Below are positions 17,961-27,537 of a DNA stretch of 64,000 nt, piece after piece. The notes under the pieces were generated by a model. It was not told the origin of the DNA. It saw nothing but the letters and a program-made list of their open reading frames with translations, and searched no databases. Origin of the DNA: CAWFKS01 sp963816435 (GTDB taxonomy: Bacteria; Pseudomonadota; Alphaproteobacteria; Rhizobiales; Rhizobiaceae); the NCBI GenBank assembly GCA_963816435.1, contig CAWFKS010000023.1, positions 18,259 through 82,258 of the forward strand. Reading direction: 5' to 3'. Made by a program: the position numbers and the translations under genes. Numbering within the stretch: the stretch's first letter is position 1; every line of letters begins with the position of its first letter.

Positions 17961-18028
17961 GATTGTTCTCCCGGTACTTTTATTGGTCTTCCCCACGCGA
18001 TCAAAGCGCGAATCCACATGCGAGTAAA

Positions 18029-19315
18029 TCAGCTTTGTTGTGCGCCCGCACCACGCAGCAGCACATCGAGGCCGATGGCCATGACCTTGGCCAATTCGAC
18101 CATGTCCTGGATGCCCACCCACTCGTCCGGCCGGTGCGCGAGGTCGAGGATCCCCGGCCCGTAGGCGATGCAGTCGTCGAGATGGCCGATGCGCGAGATG
18201 TGCTTCTGGTCGTAGGTGCCGGGCGAGATCACGTATTCGGGCTCGCGGCCGAACACTTCGCGGATTCCCTCGGCGATGGCGACCGGCACAGGGGCGTCCC
18301 GCTCGGTCATCAGCGGCAGCACCTCCATCAGGTCGCGCATGGCGTAGTCGAACTTCGGGCGGTCGCGCTTCAGCCGCTCGAGGATCGCGGTCACCTCGTC
18401 CTTCACCTCGGCGATGTCCTCCTCGAGCAGGAAGCGACGGTCGATCACCAGCCGGCAGGAATCCGGGACGTTGGGCGAGGGCAGGCCGGGGAAGAAATCC
18501 TCGGTCTGGCCGCCGTGGATGGAGTTGATGTTCATGGTGGAGCGGCGCGCACCCTCGGGCACCACCGGCATTCGCGTCTGCTTGCGGTCGAGGGCGGGAA
18601 ACAGTTCGTCCTCGAAGGCGTCGAGGACGGCGCCCATGTGGCGCACCGCGCAATCGCCGAGAAACGGCATCGAGCCGTGGGCGATCTCGCCCTTGGTCTC
18701 GATCTCGGCCCACCAGACGCCGCGATGGCCGAGGCAGATGCGGTCCTTGTTGAGCGGCTCGGGGATGATGACGTGGTCGACGCGCGGCCTGGAGAACATG
18801 CCCTGCCGGGCGAGGTAGGCAACGCCGCCGAAGCCGCCGGATTCCTCGTCGACCGTGCCGGATATCTCGATGGCGCCGGGAAAGTCGGGAAAGATCTCCA
18901 TGAAGGCCTCGGCGGCGATGATGGAGGCCGCCAGGCCGCCCTTCATGTCGCAGGCGCCGCGCCCGTAGACCTTGCCGTCGCGTACGACGCCGGCGAACGG
19001 GTCGACGCTCCAGCCTTCGCCGGTATCGACGACGTCGATATGAGAGTTGAAATGGACCGTCGCGCCCGGGGAGCGGCCCTCCCGCCGGGCCACCACATTC
19101 GTGCGCGGATAGCGGTCGCTGTCGCCGGGCGTGCCTTCGCCGCGGATCAGCCGCGTCTGGAAACCGGACCGGCCGAGCCGCGCGGCGATGAACTCCGCGC
19201 AGGGCGTGTAGGCTTCGCCGGGAGGGTTGACGGTCGGAAAGCGTATGAGATCGCGCGTCAGCGCAACGAGATCGTCGGTTCGGGCTTCGACGGCCCTGAG
19301 CAGTCTGTCGTTCAT
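18029..19315 (-). CDS. M20-family ArgE/DapE-type deacylase or peptidase
   Basis: A 428-residue cytosolic zinc hydrolase of the acetylornithine deacetylase/succinyl-diaminopimelate desuccinylase group. Metal and catalytic motifs are present: HFNSHIDVVD, YGRGACDMKGG, the general base in TVDEESGGFGG, and a late metal His in YDQKHISRIGH. These enzymes cleave the acyl or peptide bond of N-acylated amino acids. The ATG at 19315 opens the conserved N terminus (MNDRLLRAVEARTDDLV). It lies 68 bases upstream of the binding-protein gene on the same strand, so it is probably the first gene of the importer operon and acts on the imported compound. Confidence 0.88.
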   Translation of the reverse strand: MNDRLLRAVEARTDDLVALTRDLIRFPTVNPPGEAYTPCAEFIAARLGRSGFQTRLIRGEGTPGDSDRYPRTNVVARREGRSPGATVHFNSHIDVVDTGEGWSVDPFAGVVRDGKVYGRGACDMKGGLAASIIAAEAFMEIFPDFPGAIEISGTVDEESGGFGGVAYLARQGMFSRPRVDHVIIPEPLNKDRICLGHRGVWWAEIETKGEIAHGSMPFLGDCAVRHMGAVLDAFEDELFPALDRKQTRMPVVPEGARRSTMNINSIHGGQTEDFFPGLPSPNVPDSCRLVIDRRFLLEEDIAEVKDEVTAILERLKRDRPKFDYAMRDLMEVLPLMTERDAPVPVAIAEGIREVFGREPEYVISPGTYDQKHISRIGHLDDCIAYGPGILDLAHRPDEWVGIQDMVELAKVMAIGLDVLLRGAGAQQS

Positions 19316-19525
19316 CGCGAGGAAATTGAGCAGCACGGCGGCAGTTTGGCAAGGCATCGCGGCGCGGGCGAAATCGGTCGCGAATGCCCGTGTTTCACGC
19401 GAATGTGATCGACTGCGATGCAGCATCCGCGGCAACCGGTCACATCGTATTGCAACAATTCATGGACCGTTCAGTTCTTCTGCGCTTTAGTTCCGGGCGG
19501 CTCAGGCAACAGGGGCAGGAATGTC

Positions 19526-19958
19526 ATGAAACGAATGATGTTGTTCGCCGCGGCGGCGGTGGTCATGCTGGCAGGGGTGCCGGCCGTGGCCTCCGCGGCT
19601 GCGATCGAAGCAACGGTCGATCTGTCGCAACAGCAGATGACGGTTACAAAATACGGGCGGGTCCTCTACCGGTGGCGGGTTTCGACCGCCAGGAGCGGCT
19701 ACGTCACGCCGGTCGGCATCGTACCGGCCCATTCGCATGCATCGGATGTGGTATTCGCGAAAATACCACATGTCTCCGATGCCGTGGTCGATCTTCTTCC
19801 ACGGCGGATACGCGGTGCACGGCACCAACGCCGTGAGCCATCTCGGCCGTCCGGCGTCGCACGGATGCGTGCGCCTCGACACGGCCAATGCCCACACGCT
19901 CTACCAACTGGTGGAGCAATTCGGGCCCGGCAACACCAAGATCCGTGTTGTGCACTGA
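19526..19958 (+). CDS. small L,D-transpeptidase (YkuD), frameshifted
   Basis: An exported L,D-transpeptidase of about 143 residues when rebuilt, consisting of little more than a signal peptide (MKRMMLFAAAAVVMLAGVPA) and the YkuD domain. The substrate-binding start is IEATVDLSQQQMTVTKYGR. After a frame change near 19714 (one extra base) the domain continues with MHRMWYSRKYHMSPMPWSIF, HGTN and the catalytic SHGCVRL. It should act in the periplasm on peptidoglycan cross-links. A 9-bp GC hairpin (19973-19994) follows the stop. It converges on lpxXL. Confidence 0.85.
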
Positions 19959-19972
19959 GCGTATCTGAACTC

Positions 19973-19994
19973 GCGGCGCCCGGGCGGGCGCCGC
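19973..19994. terminator. GC-rich hairpin between convergent genes, possible terminator
   Basis: A 9-bp perfect stem (GCGGCGCCC / GGGCGCCGC) with a GGGC loop lies between the L,D-transpeptidase and lpxXL stops. There is no T run directly after it on the plus strand, although CTTCTTCTTTTC follows about 15 bases later. Its terminator role is uncertain. Confidence 0.35.
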
Positions 19995-20001
19995 AGCCGG
20001 C

Positions 20002-20941
20002 TCAGGGCTTCTTCTTTTCGGTGAGTTCCCAACGCCGGTGGAACCATGACCACTGGCCGGGTGTCTCGCGCACCCAGCGCTCCACGATATCGTTCAGGAG
20101 CTGGGCGAGACGCCGCACGTCTACCGTCCCCGAAGCATCACGCGGCAGTTCGAGCTCGTCCTCTATGACGATGCGGTAGCGGTTGTTCGGCAGCCGGATG
20201 CAGCGCGCCCCGTAGACGACCGGCTCGTACTGGCGCGTCAGCTTCGGCAACAAGCGGACTGCTCTCGCAAGCCCGTCCGAAGAACGTCGTGGGTATGCCG
20301 TTGCGAAACTTCTGGTCGACCAGAACGCCGACGTTTCCGCCTTCGCCGAGGATGCGCGCCAGCGCGAAGGAGACGCCGGGGCGCGACTGTTCCATCGGCC
20401 CCATCGCGACGTTGCGCATCCTGGTGAGTTCGTCGGCGACGTAGGGGTTGTTCGGGCGGCGAAAGAGAACGGTGGCGTTGACGTCGTAACTGGCGACCGC
20501 GGCGTTGAGGATCTCGAACGCACCCATGTGCGCCGAAAACAGCATGTGCGGCGTCTCTTCGTTCTTGATGCGAAGGAAGAACTCGACGCCTTCGACTTCC
20601 ACACGGTTTTCGGGACCCGGGCCGATGCCGCCCGCAACGATGCGATCCAGGAAGACGTATTCGACCACCAGCCTGGACATGTTGCCCCACATGTCGAGAG
20701 CGATCTTCTTCAGTTCGCTCTCCGGCAGTTCCGGATAGGCCTTGCGCAGATTGTCGAGGGCGAGCCGGTGGCGGCCGGAAAGCGGCCCCAGCGTGCGGCC
20801 GATCCTATCCATGGCGTTGAGCGTGGGGTCGAGCGGCAGCAAGCGGAACACTCGCAGCGCCATCAGCAACAGCTTGGCCGTCACCCAGTATTCGACGGTC
20901 TTCAGCCGACGCCGCGCGGCGAGGAGAAACCTGCGTGACAT
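20002..20941 (-). CDS. lpxXL: lipid A very-long-chain acyltransferase LpxXL, frameshifted
   Basis: A lysophospholipid-acyltransferase-family enzyme of about 312 residues that moves 27-hydroxyoctacosanoate or a similar very long acyl chain from AcpXL to lipid A at the inner membrane. A membrane helix near residues 18-38 precedes the acyltransferase core, with the H-x4-E motif in SAHMGAFEI and a conserved LDNLRKAYPE block. One extra base near 20256 splits the frame between GRACESSPL and LPKLTRQYEPVVYGARCI; both parts match the family. It is the last gene of the acpXL cluster, 15 bases after adhXL, so it is probably co-transcribed. Confidence 0.88.
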
Positions 20942-20956
20942 TCGTGCTCCTCGAAC

Positions 20957-21984
20957 TCAGCCTACCCGCAGCACGACCTTGCCGAACACGTCGCGGCGCT
21001 CCAGCCGCGCCAGCGCCTCTCCGATGTCGTTCCAGTCGAGTTCGGTATCGATTATCGGCGCCACGCCGGGCTTCGTCATCTTTTCCATGACGTCGGCGAC
21101 GTTGGCGATGCGGCAGCCGAAGGAGCCGACGATCCTGATCTGCTGCTGGAAGAGGTGCATCAGGTTGGTCTGCGCCGAAACGCCCGACGTCGATCCGCAG
21201 GTGACGAGGCGTCCGCCGCGCTTCAGGGAAAGCAGCGATCCCGCCCAGGTGTCAGCGCCGACATGCTCGAACACGACGTCGACGCCCTTCTTGCCGGTGA
21301 GCTTGCGCACCGCACCCTCGAAGCGTTCCTCGCGGTAGTTGATGACGTGATCGGCGCCGAGCGCGCGCGCCTTCTCGACCTTATCGGGCGTGCCGACCGT
21401 GGTGATGACGGTGCAGCCGATCCTCTTTGCGAGCTGGATGGCGGCGCTGCCGATGCCGGAGCCTCCGGCCTGGACGAGCACGGTTTCCCCGGGCTCCAGC
21501 CTGGCGTTGTCGAACAGCATGTGCTCGACCGTGCCGAAGGTCACCGGCGCCACCGCTGCGCCGACCTCGTCGATCCCGGGCGGGGCAGGCACCACCTGCC
21601 GGGCGGGCATGTTGACGTATTCGCAGGCAAATCCACCGATGTGGAAGCCGCGCACGCCGCGAGGGTTCTCGCAGAGATTGTCCCTGCCGGCACGGCAGGG
21701 GCCGCACAGACCGCAGGTGTCAGCGCCGTAGGCGGCCACAAGCTGGCCGGGAACCAGCCCGGCGACGCCCGGCCCGATGGCTTCGACGGTTGCGGAAGCC
21801 TCGGCGCCGATCACGATCGGCAGGGAGCGCTTCGCAAACGCCATGCCGCGCCAGCCCCAGACGTCGATATGGTTGAGCGCCACCGCCCGCACGCGCAGAG
21901 TCACCTCGCCGTACCCGGGGGCAGGCGGGGGGGAATGTCGACGGCTTCGAGGCGACGTTCCTCGAGCAGTTGCAGTGCGCGCAT
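20957..21984 (-). CDS. adhXL: zinc-type alcohol dehydrogenase/enoyl reductase of the acpXL cluster, frameshifted
   Basis: A medium-chain dehydrogenase/reductase of about 342 residues, placed as the 'alcohol dehydrogenase' of rhizobial acpXL clusters. It is thought to act as the enoyl reductase or dehydrogenase in very-long-chain acyl synthesis. It has a structural zinc Cys set (CGLCGPCRAGRDNLC) and the nucleotide-binding AGGSGIGSAAIQLAKRIG. The true start is the ATG at 21984 (MRALQLLEERRLEAVDIP). A run of seven C at about 21925 then breaks the frame; five or eight C would restore PPPAPGYGEV. A homopolymer error is the simplest explanation. Confidence 0.85.
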
Positions 21985-22013
21985 CGGATTTCGGTCTCTT
22001 CGGCTGGTGCCGA

Positions 22014-23284
22014 CTAGCCCGGTTCGCGTGCCATGACAAGGCAGGCGTTCTGGCCGCCGAAGCCGAAGGAGTTTGACAGCACCGTGCCGACTTGGGCCGC
22101 GCGGCTGACATTCGGCACCACGTCGAGCGGGATCGCCGGGTCGGGGTGCTCGTAATTGATGGTGGGAGGGATCACTCCCTCCAGCATCGTCTTCAACGAG
22201 AACACCGCCTCGATCGCGCCCGCCGCCGAAAGCGTATGGCCGATCATCGACTTGTTCGACGAGATGGGAGTCGTCTCGAGCGCCTCGCCGAACACCGTCG
22301 ACAGCGACAGGAATTCCATGCGGTCGTTCTCGGGCGTCGAGGTGCCGTGGGCGTTAATGTAGTCGACGTCGCCGGGCGCCATGCCGGCGTCGGCGAGCGC
22401 GGCGTTGACGGCGGCGATGGCCGGCGAGCCGTCGGGCTTCGAACGGGTCCTGTGGAAATCGTCCGCCCGTTCGCCGCAGCCGCGCACCACGCCGAGGATC
22501 GCCGCGCCGCGCGCCCGTGCCGCATCCAGCGATTCAAGCACCAGCGCTGCCGCCCCCTCTGCCAGCACGAACCCGTCGCGGTCCTTGGAAAAGGGTTTTG
22601 ACGCCTTCTCGGGCTGATCGTTGTGGGTGGAGAGCGCCGCCAGCAGGGAGAAGCGCACCAGCGCCTCCGCGTTCGCCGAGCCGTCGGCGCCGATGGCCAG
22701 CGCACGATCGGCGTCGCCGCGGCGGATCGCCTCGACTCCGAACTGGATCGCCGTGGCGCCCGAGGCACAGGCCGTCGAAAGCGTTATCGGCAGCCCGCGA
22801 ATGCCGAAACGGTCGGCGATCAGGTCGGCGATGGTTCCGAACTGGACGGATTCGAATGCAGTCAGCGCTTCGGCTGCTCGCGCGTGGCGGCGAGAAGCGC
22901 AGGATAGCCCGGTTCGTCGGCACCTGCCGAATGCAGGCGGAAGCGCTGGGTCCAGTCGAGCTCGGAGGGCGGAGCGGCGAGAAACAGAGGGCCACCGAAA
23001 TCGCCGCGGTCGATGTCGGCCTGTTCGAGCGCTTCAGCGGCGGCGCGCTCCGCCATTTCGTGCGTCAGCGCAGACGGGCCTTCGTGGCTGGAGGGCAGGG
23101 TCTCGACCAGGCCCGCGATGGTCGTCTTGAGGTGTTCGGTGGGGAAGCGGCGGATGGAGCGGATGCCCGAGCGGCCGGCGGTCAGCGCGGACCAGTTGTC
23201 GGCCATTCCGACTCCGAGCGGGCTGACGACACCCATGCCGGTGACGACGACGACCGGACGGCCCATGTGATCGCGTCTGGTCAT
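22014..23284 (-). CDS. fabF2XL: beta-ketoacyl-ACP synthase FabF2XL, frameshifted
   Basis: A KAS II-type condensing enzyme of about 423 residues for elongating the AcpXL-bound acyl chain. It keeps the full active site: Cys in ITLSTACASGATA, the first His in INAHGTSTPEND and the second in MIGHTLSAAGAIE. A missing base near 22880 ends the first frame at ATREQPKR; inserting one G restores AATREAAEALTAFESVQFG. The start overlaps the fabF1XL stop as ATGA, so the two synthases are translationally coupled. An ATG six codons later (MGRPVVVVTGMG) is a possible alternative. Confidence 0.9.
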
Positions 23285-24484
23285 GGCGCCGCGCCCTCAG
23301 GCTCCTTGACCAGCGCCATGCCCTCGAAGCGGTGGAAGCCGATCGTCGTGGCAAGCACGGTTCGCGGCGTCGCCTCGAAAGGCGCCTCGTTGTCGCTGTC
23401 GCGGGCGACAGGGGCGGAACCCCTGGCGACCGCGAGAGCCGACAGCGCAACCGCCATCGGAAACTGCGCTTCCTTGAGGTGCCCCGTCATGCTGGAAAAG
23501 CCGCGAATGGCGAGGTTTTCCCGGGAGCGAAGCGCGTCCAACTCGGCCGCCGTTGCGGCATGGGCGCCGGATGCGCCGGAAATCACGAGTTGCGGCTCGT
23601 CCGAAAGCGGCAGGGCGCGCAACATGCCGGAGATCGCCGTCGGTGAGATTGCCGTCGCTGCGGCGGGCACGGCCGGAGACGATGTCGCCGAGCTGTGCGT
23701 AAGCCTTGCGGTTTCGCCGCGCCGCGTGCTCGCGCAATTCCAGCACCAGGAACACACCGCCCGACCCGGTGACGATCCCGCCGCCCGTAGCGCCGGAGCG
23801 CTGCCAGACCGGCCGCCAGGGTGCGCGGTGGAGATAGCCGCCGACATCGTAGATGAGCAGCATCTCCGGATGCTCGGCGTTGAAGGCGCCGCCGACCAGC
23901 ATGTGGTCGGACTGACCGCTGCGGATGCGCGCCACGGCGTTCTCGATGGCGGAGATGCCTGCACCTTCCTCGCCCATCAGCGTGCGCGAAGAGCCGGTCA
24001 CCTTATGGACGATGGAGATGTTGCCGGCGGCGAGGTTCGACAGCTGCGCCAGGAACAGCGTCGGACGCAGCTCGGTGGTGAGCTTTTCGTTGAGCACGAT
24101 CTCGGGATCGCGGCTGCCGTCGGCGGCCATCAGGATCGACCTGTCGACCGCTTCGTCGCGCTCGCCGCCGCCGGCGGCGACAAGAAGGTCCATATCGGCG
24201 CAAAGCGCCGCATCGTCCTTGATGCCGGCGTCTTCCAGCGCCAGTCCGGCCGCGTAGGTGCCGATGCGCTGCCACGTCTCCATCTGCCGCTGGTCGCCAC
24301 GCCGCGGAATCTGGGCATCCCAGGAGATTTCCGGAAGCGGGTGGACGACGTAGGGAGCGAAGTGCTCCGCATCCAGCGCAGGCTCGCCTTCAGCTGCGGT
24401 CAGGGCGCGCCAGTGCGCGTCAATGCCTTCGCCAAGCGAAGAGACGATGCCAATTCCGGTGATGAGAACGTCAGTCGGGCTCAT
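23281..24484 (-). CDS. fabF1XL: ketosynthase-like FabF1XL without a catalytic Cys, frameshifted
   Basis: A ketosynthase-fold protein of about 400 residues (MSPTDVLITGIGIVSSLGEG). Where FabF2XL has TACASG, this protein reads TLMGEEGAG, so the nucleophilic Cys is replaced, apparently by Glu. This resembles the chain-length-factor partner of type II polyketide synthases. A frame change near 23645 (one extra base) falls between SDGNLT and TAISGMLRALPLSDEPQ. It lies 34 bases after acpXL and overlaps fabF2XL. A non-condensing partner that shapes chain length in a heterodimer with FabF2XL is the likely role, by inference. Confidence 0.85.
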
Positions 24485-24518
24485 GCCGACACTAGTTTGG
24501 CGCGCCTTCGCGGCGCAC

Positions 24519-24800
24519 TCAAGCCGCCTTCGCGGCGACAAGACCGTCAATCTTGGCGCACAGGTTCTTCATGATGAAGTATTCGTCGGTGGAAGCGCGA
24601 CCCTCGTTCACTTCCTGCGTCCACTTCTCCAGCGGGACCTTGATTCCGAAGCTCCTGTCGATCGCGAAAACAATGTCCAGGAAGTCGAGGCTGTCGATGC
24701 CGAGATCGTCGATCGTGTGGCTTTCCGGGGTGATCTCTTCACGCTCGATGCCGGCGGTCTCCGCAATGATGTCGGCGACCCTGTCGAATGTACTTGTCAC
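24519..24800 (-). CDS. acpXL: very-long-chain acyl carrier protein AcpXL
   Basis: The 93-residue specialised acyl carrier protein of rhizobia, which carries the 27-hydroxyoctacosanoate-type chain destined for lipid A. The 4'-phosphopantetheine Ser lies in DLGIDSLDFLDIVFAID (about residue 37). The insert KWTQEVNEGRASTDEYFIMK, longer than in the housekeeping ACP, is characteristic of AcpXL. The start is a GTG at 24800. It heads the operon acpXL-fabF1XL-fabF2XL-adhXL-lpxXL. In Sinorhizobium and Rhizobium, fabZXL follows acpXL; here the next gene begins 34 bases on and is a ketosynthase. Confidence 0.95.
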   Translation of the reverse strand: MTSTFDRVADIIAETAGIEREEITPESHTIDDLGIDSLDFLDIVFAIDRSFGIKVPLEKWTQEVNEGRASTDEYFIMKNLCAKIDGLVAAKAA

Positions 24801-24984
24801 AGCTATTCCCTGTTGACGTGCGCTTCTGGAATCCGGCGCTGTTTAGGCGAATTCGGCGCGCGAAAAAAGACGCAAACCGAAGAAAAGCATTCGCGACCTC
24901 CCCGCGCAAGCACCCGAGCGGGCAAGGCGGCGGAGCCGCGCCCACCAGTTGCGGCTCCACTCGCCAGCGCGTATGCGGGTTTGC

Positions 24985-25932
24985 ATGTCGCCGCTGGTCG
25001 AAACCACCGCCTTCGTCTTCGGCCTTGTGGCGCTGGGTTACGTCGCGGGCTGGAGCGGGCTGCTGCGCGCCGAGGTGGGCGAGGCGCTCTCCGAATTCGC
25101 GGTGACGCTTGCCGTGCCCGCCTTGTTGTTCCGCACGATGGTGAATGCCGATTTCGCCGGCGCCGCGCCTTGGGCGCTGTGGGGTGCCTACTTTCCCGCG
25201 GCCGCCGTGGCGTGGGCCGTCGGGCAGGCCGTGACGGTCCGGATCTTCCGGCGGGACGCGCGTGCCGGCGTCGTCGGCGGCCTTGTCAGCGGGTTTTCCA
25301 ACCTCGTGCTCGTCGGCCTGCCCTTCGTCCACGGCATCTACGGACAGCGCGGCGTCGAAGTGCTGTCGCTGCTCATCTCGGTTCATCTGCCAGTGCTGAT
25401 GGCCGCATCGGTGATCCTGTTCGCGTGGTACGGCCGTGGGGAGCAGGAGACGAGCGCGTTCGACCTTGTGCGCGGCTTCTTCGTCACCCTGTTGTCTCAT
25501 CCGCTGATCGTCGGCATCCTGCTCGGGCTCGTCTGGCGCATGGTCGGGCCGCCACTTCCGGCGCTTGGCGAGCGCTTCATCGACGCCATAGCCAACACCG
25601 CCGGACCGCTGGCGCTGTTCGCGGTGGGGCTTGGGCTCAGGCGCTTCGGCATCTCCGGCAACCTCGCGCCGGCGGTGACGATGTCGCTGCTGAAGCTGTT
25701 CCTGCTGCCGGCTTGCGTGCTGGTCACCGCGAAGCTGGTCGGACTGCCGCCGTTCAGCGCGATGATCGCGATCGCCGCCGCATCCATGCCGACGGGGGTG
25801 AACCCCTACCTGATCGCGGTGCGCTTCGGCACGGGACAGGCGCTCGCCTCCAACGGCATGACGATTTCCACGGCGCTGGCGGCGTTCTCGACCGCCATCT
25901 GGCTGGCCGTCGCCCACGCCGTCTACGGCTGA
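24985..25932 (+). CDS. AEC-family transporter (auxin efflux carrier type)
   Basis: A 315-residue inner-membrane transporter with about ten hydrophobic segments arranged as two inverted halves. Family features are the N-terminal AFVFGLVALGYVAGW and LAVPALLFRTM, plus the C-terminal SMPTGVNPYLIAVRFG crossover. AEC members in bacteria move malate, malonate or other small acids. The ATG at 24985 is taken as start; two upstream ATGs (24949, 24973) are in frame but precede a non-hydrophobic leader. It is divergent from acpXL (184-base gap) and 141 bases before gabD. Confidence 0.88.
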   Translation: MSPLVETTAFVFGLVALGYVAGWSGLLRAEVGEALSEFAVTLAVPALLFRTMVNADFAGAAPWALWGAYFPAAAVAWAVGQAVTVRIFRRDARAGVVGGLVSGFSNLVLVGLPFVHGIYGQRGVEVLSLLISVHLPVLMAASVILFAWYGRGEQETSAFDLVRGFFVTLLSHPLIVGILLGLVWRMVGPPLPALGERFIDAIANTAGPLALFAVGLGLRRFGISGNLAPAVTMSLLKLFLLPACVLVTAKLVGLPPFSAMIAIAAASMPTGVNPYLIAVRFGTGQALASNGMTISTALAAFSTAIWLAVAHAVYG

Positions 25933-26073
25933 AGGAAAGGGGCGATGATTGATCCCGCAGGCCGGCGTGGGATAAGAGCCTGATACGCGTGGCGGTGGCC
26001 AAGTCGGCCGCGCGCCCGATATACGACGCGATCGAAGGTCCGCGCCCGGCGGCGCACATCGAAAGGCGGAAAG

Positions 26074-27531
26074 ATGCTCCAGAAGACAAGTCACTTCCTG
26101 CGGGAGGCCAACCTTATCGACGGCAAGTGGGTGGAGGCCAATTCGGGAGCCGTGATCGACGTCACCAACCCGGCGAACGGCCAGCGCATCGGCGGCGTCC
26201 CCAAGGCGGGCGGCGCGGAGACGAAGCGCGCCATCGAGGCCGCGGAAAAGGCCTTCCACGGCTGGCGCAAGACCTCGGCGCTGGAGCGCTCCAAGCTGCT
26301 GCGCAAGATGCACGATGCCATCATGGACAATATCGATGCCCTGGCGGAGCTGCTGACGCTGGAGCAGGGCAAGTCTCTGGCCGAGGCAAAGGGCGAGGTT
26401 GGCGCGTCTGCCGGCTACATCCTGTGGTTCGCAGAGGAAGGCCGGCGCACCTACGGCGACGTGGTTCCAAGCCCGTGGGCCGACCGTCGCATCCTGGTGA
26501 CCCGTGAACCGGTCGGCGTGATTGCTGCGATCACGCCGTGGAATTTCCCGTCCTCGATGCTGGCGCGCAAGATCGGCCCGGCGCTCGCGGCCGGCTGCAC
26601 GACGGTGGTGAAGCCGGCTTCGCAGACGCCGTATTCCGGCCTCGCCTGGGGCGTGCTCGCCGAGGAGGTCGGCATCCCGGCCGGCGTCGTCAACATCGTC
26701 ACCGGCGCGGCCAGCGAGATCGGCGACGAGATGTGCACCAACCCGCTGGTCAAGAAGATCACCTTCACGGGCTCCACCGAGGTCGGCAAGATTCTCATCG
26801 AGAAGTCGGCCTCGACGGTGAAGAAGGTGTCGATGGAACTCGGCGGCAACGCGCCGTTCCTGGTCTTCGACGACGCCGACATCGACCGTGCGGTGGCCGG
26901 CGCGGTGGCGGCGAAATACCGAAATTCCGGCCAGACCTGCGTCTGCACCAACCGCTTCTTCGTGCAGTCGGGCATCTACGACGCCTTCGTGGAAAAGTTC
27001 TCGCAGGCTTCGCGCGACCTCAAGGTCGGCTCCGGCCTCGACGAAGGCGTGCAGCAGGGCCCGCTGATCGACATGAAAGCTGTGGAAAAGGTCGAGGAGC
27101 TGATCGGCGACGCCAAGCAGAAGGGCGGCAAGATCGTCACCGGCGGCAATCGGCACGAGCTTGGCGGGACATTCTTCGAGCCGACGGTGATCGCCGACGT
27201 CTCTGCCTCCATGCGTTTCATGAAGGAGGAGATCTTCGGCCCCGTGGCGCCGGTCTTCCGCTTCGAGAAGGAAGAAGAGGCGGTCGCCATGGCCAACGAC
27301 ACCGAATACGGCCTGGCCTGCTATTTCTACACCGGCGATCTCGGCCGTGCTTTCCGGGTCATGGAAGGGCTCAAATACGGAATGGTCGGGGTCAACGAAG
27401 GCATCATCACCACGCCGGAAGCGCCGTTCGGTGGCGTCAAGGAATCCGGCCTCGGCCGCGAGGGCGGACATCAGGGCATCGACGACTATCTCGACACCAA
27501 ATATGTCTGCATCGGCGGACTGGGGCTGTAG
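26074..27531 (+). CDS. gabD: NAD(P)-dependent succinate-semialdehyde dehydrogenase
   Basis: A 485-residue cytosolic aldehyde dehydrogenase that oxidises succinate semialdehyde to succinate, the last step of GABA breakdown. It has the cofactor motif FTGSTEVGKILIEKSA, the catalytic Glu in SMELGGNAPF and the catalytic Cys in NSGQTCVCTNR; the -CVC- pair is typical of GabD. Length and ends match GabD throughout, and the frame is intact. The next gene, galM, starts seven bases after the stop, so the two are likely co-transcribed although the pathways are unrelated. No GABA aminotransferase gene lies beside it. Confidence 0.92.
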   Translation: MLQKTSHFLREANLIDGKWVEANSGAVIDVTNPANGQRIGGVPKAGGAETKRAIEAAEKAFHGWRKTSALERSKLLRKMHDAIMDNIDALAELLTLEQGKSLAEAKGEVGASAGYILWFAEEGRRTYGDVVPSPWADRRILVTREPVGVIAAITPWNFPSSMLARKIGPALAAGCTTVVKPASQTPYSGLAWGVLAEEVGIPAGVVNIVTGAASEIGDEMCTNPLVKKITFTGSTEVGKILIEKSASTVKKVSMELGGNAPFLVFDDADIDRAVAGAVAAKYRNSGQTCVCTNRFFVQSGIYDAFVEKFSQASRDLKVGSGLDEGVQQGPLIDMKAVEKVEELIGDAKQKGGKIVTGGNRHELGGTFFEPTVIADVSASMRFMKEEIFGPVAPVFRFEKEEEAVAMANDTEYGLACYFYTGDLGRAFRVMEGLKYGMVGVNEGIITTPEAPFGGVKESGLGREGGHQGIDDYLDTKYVCIGGLGL

Positions 27532-27537
27532 GCGCCA

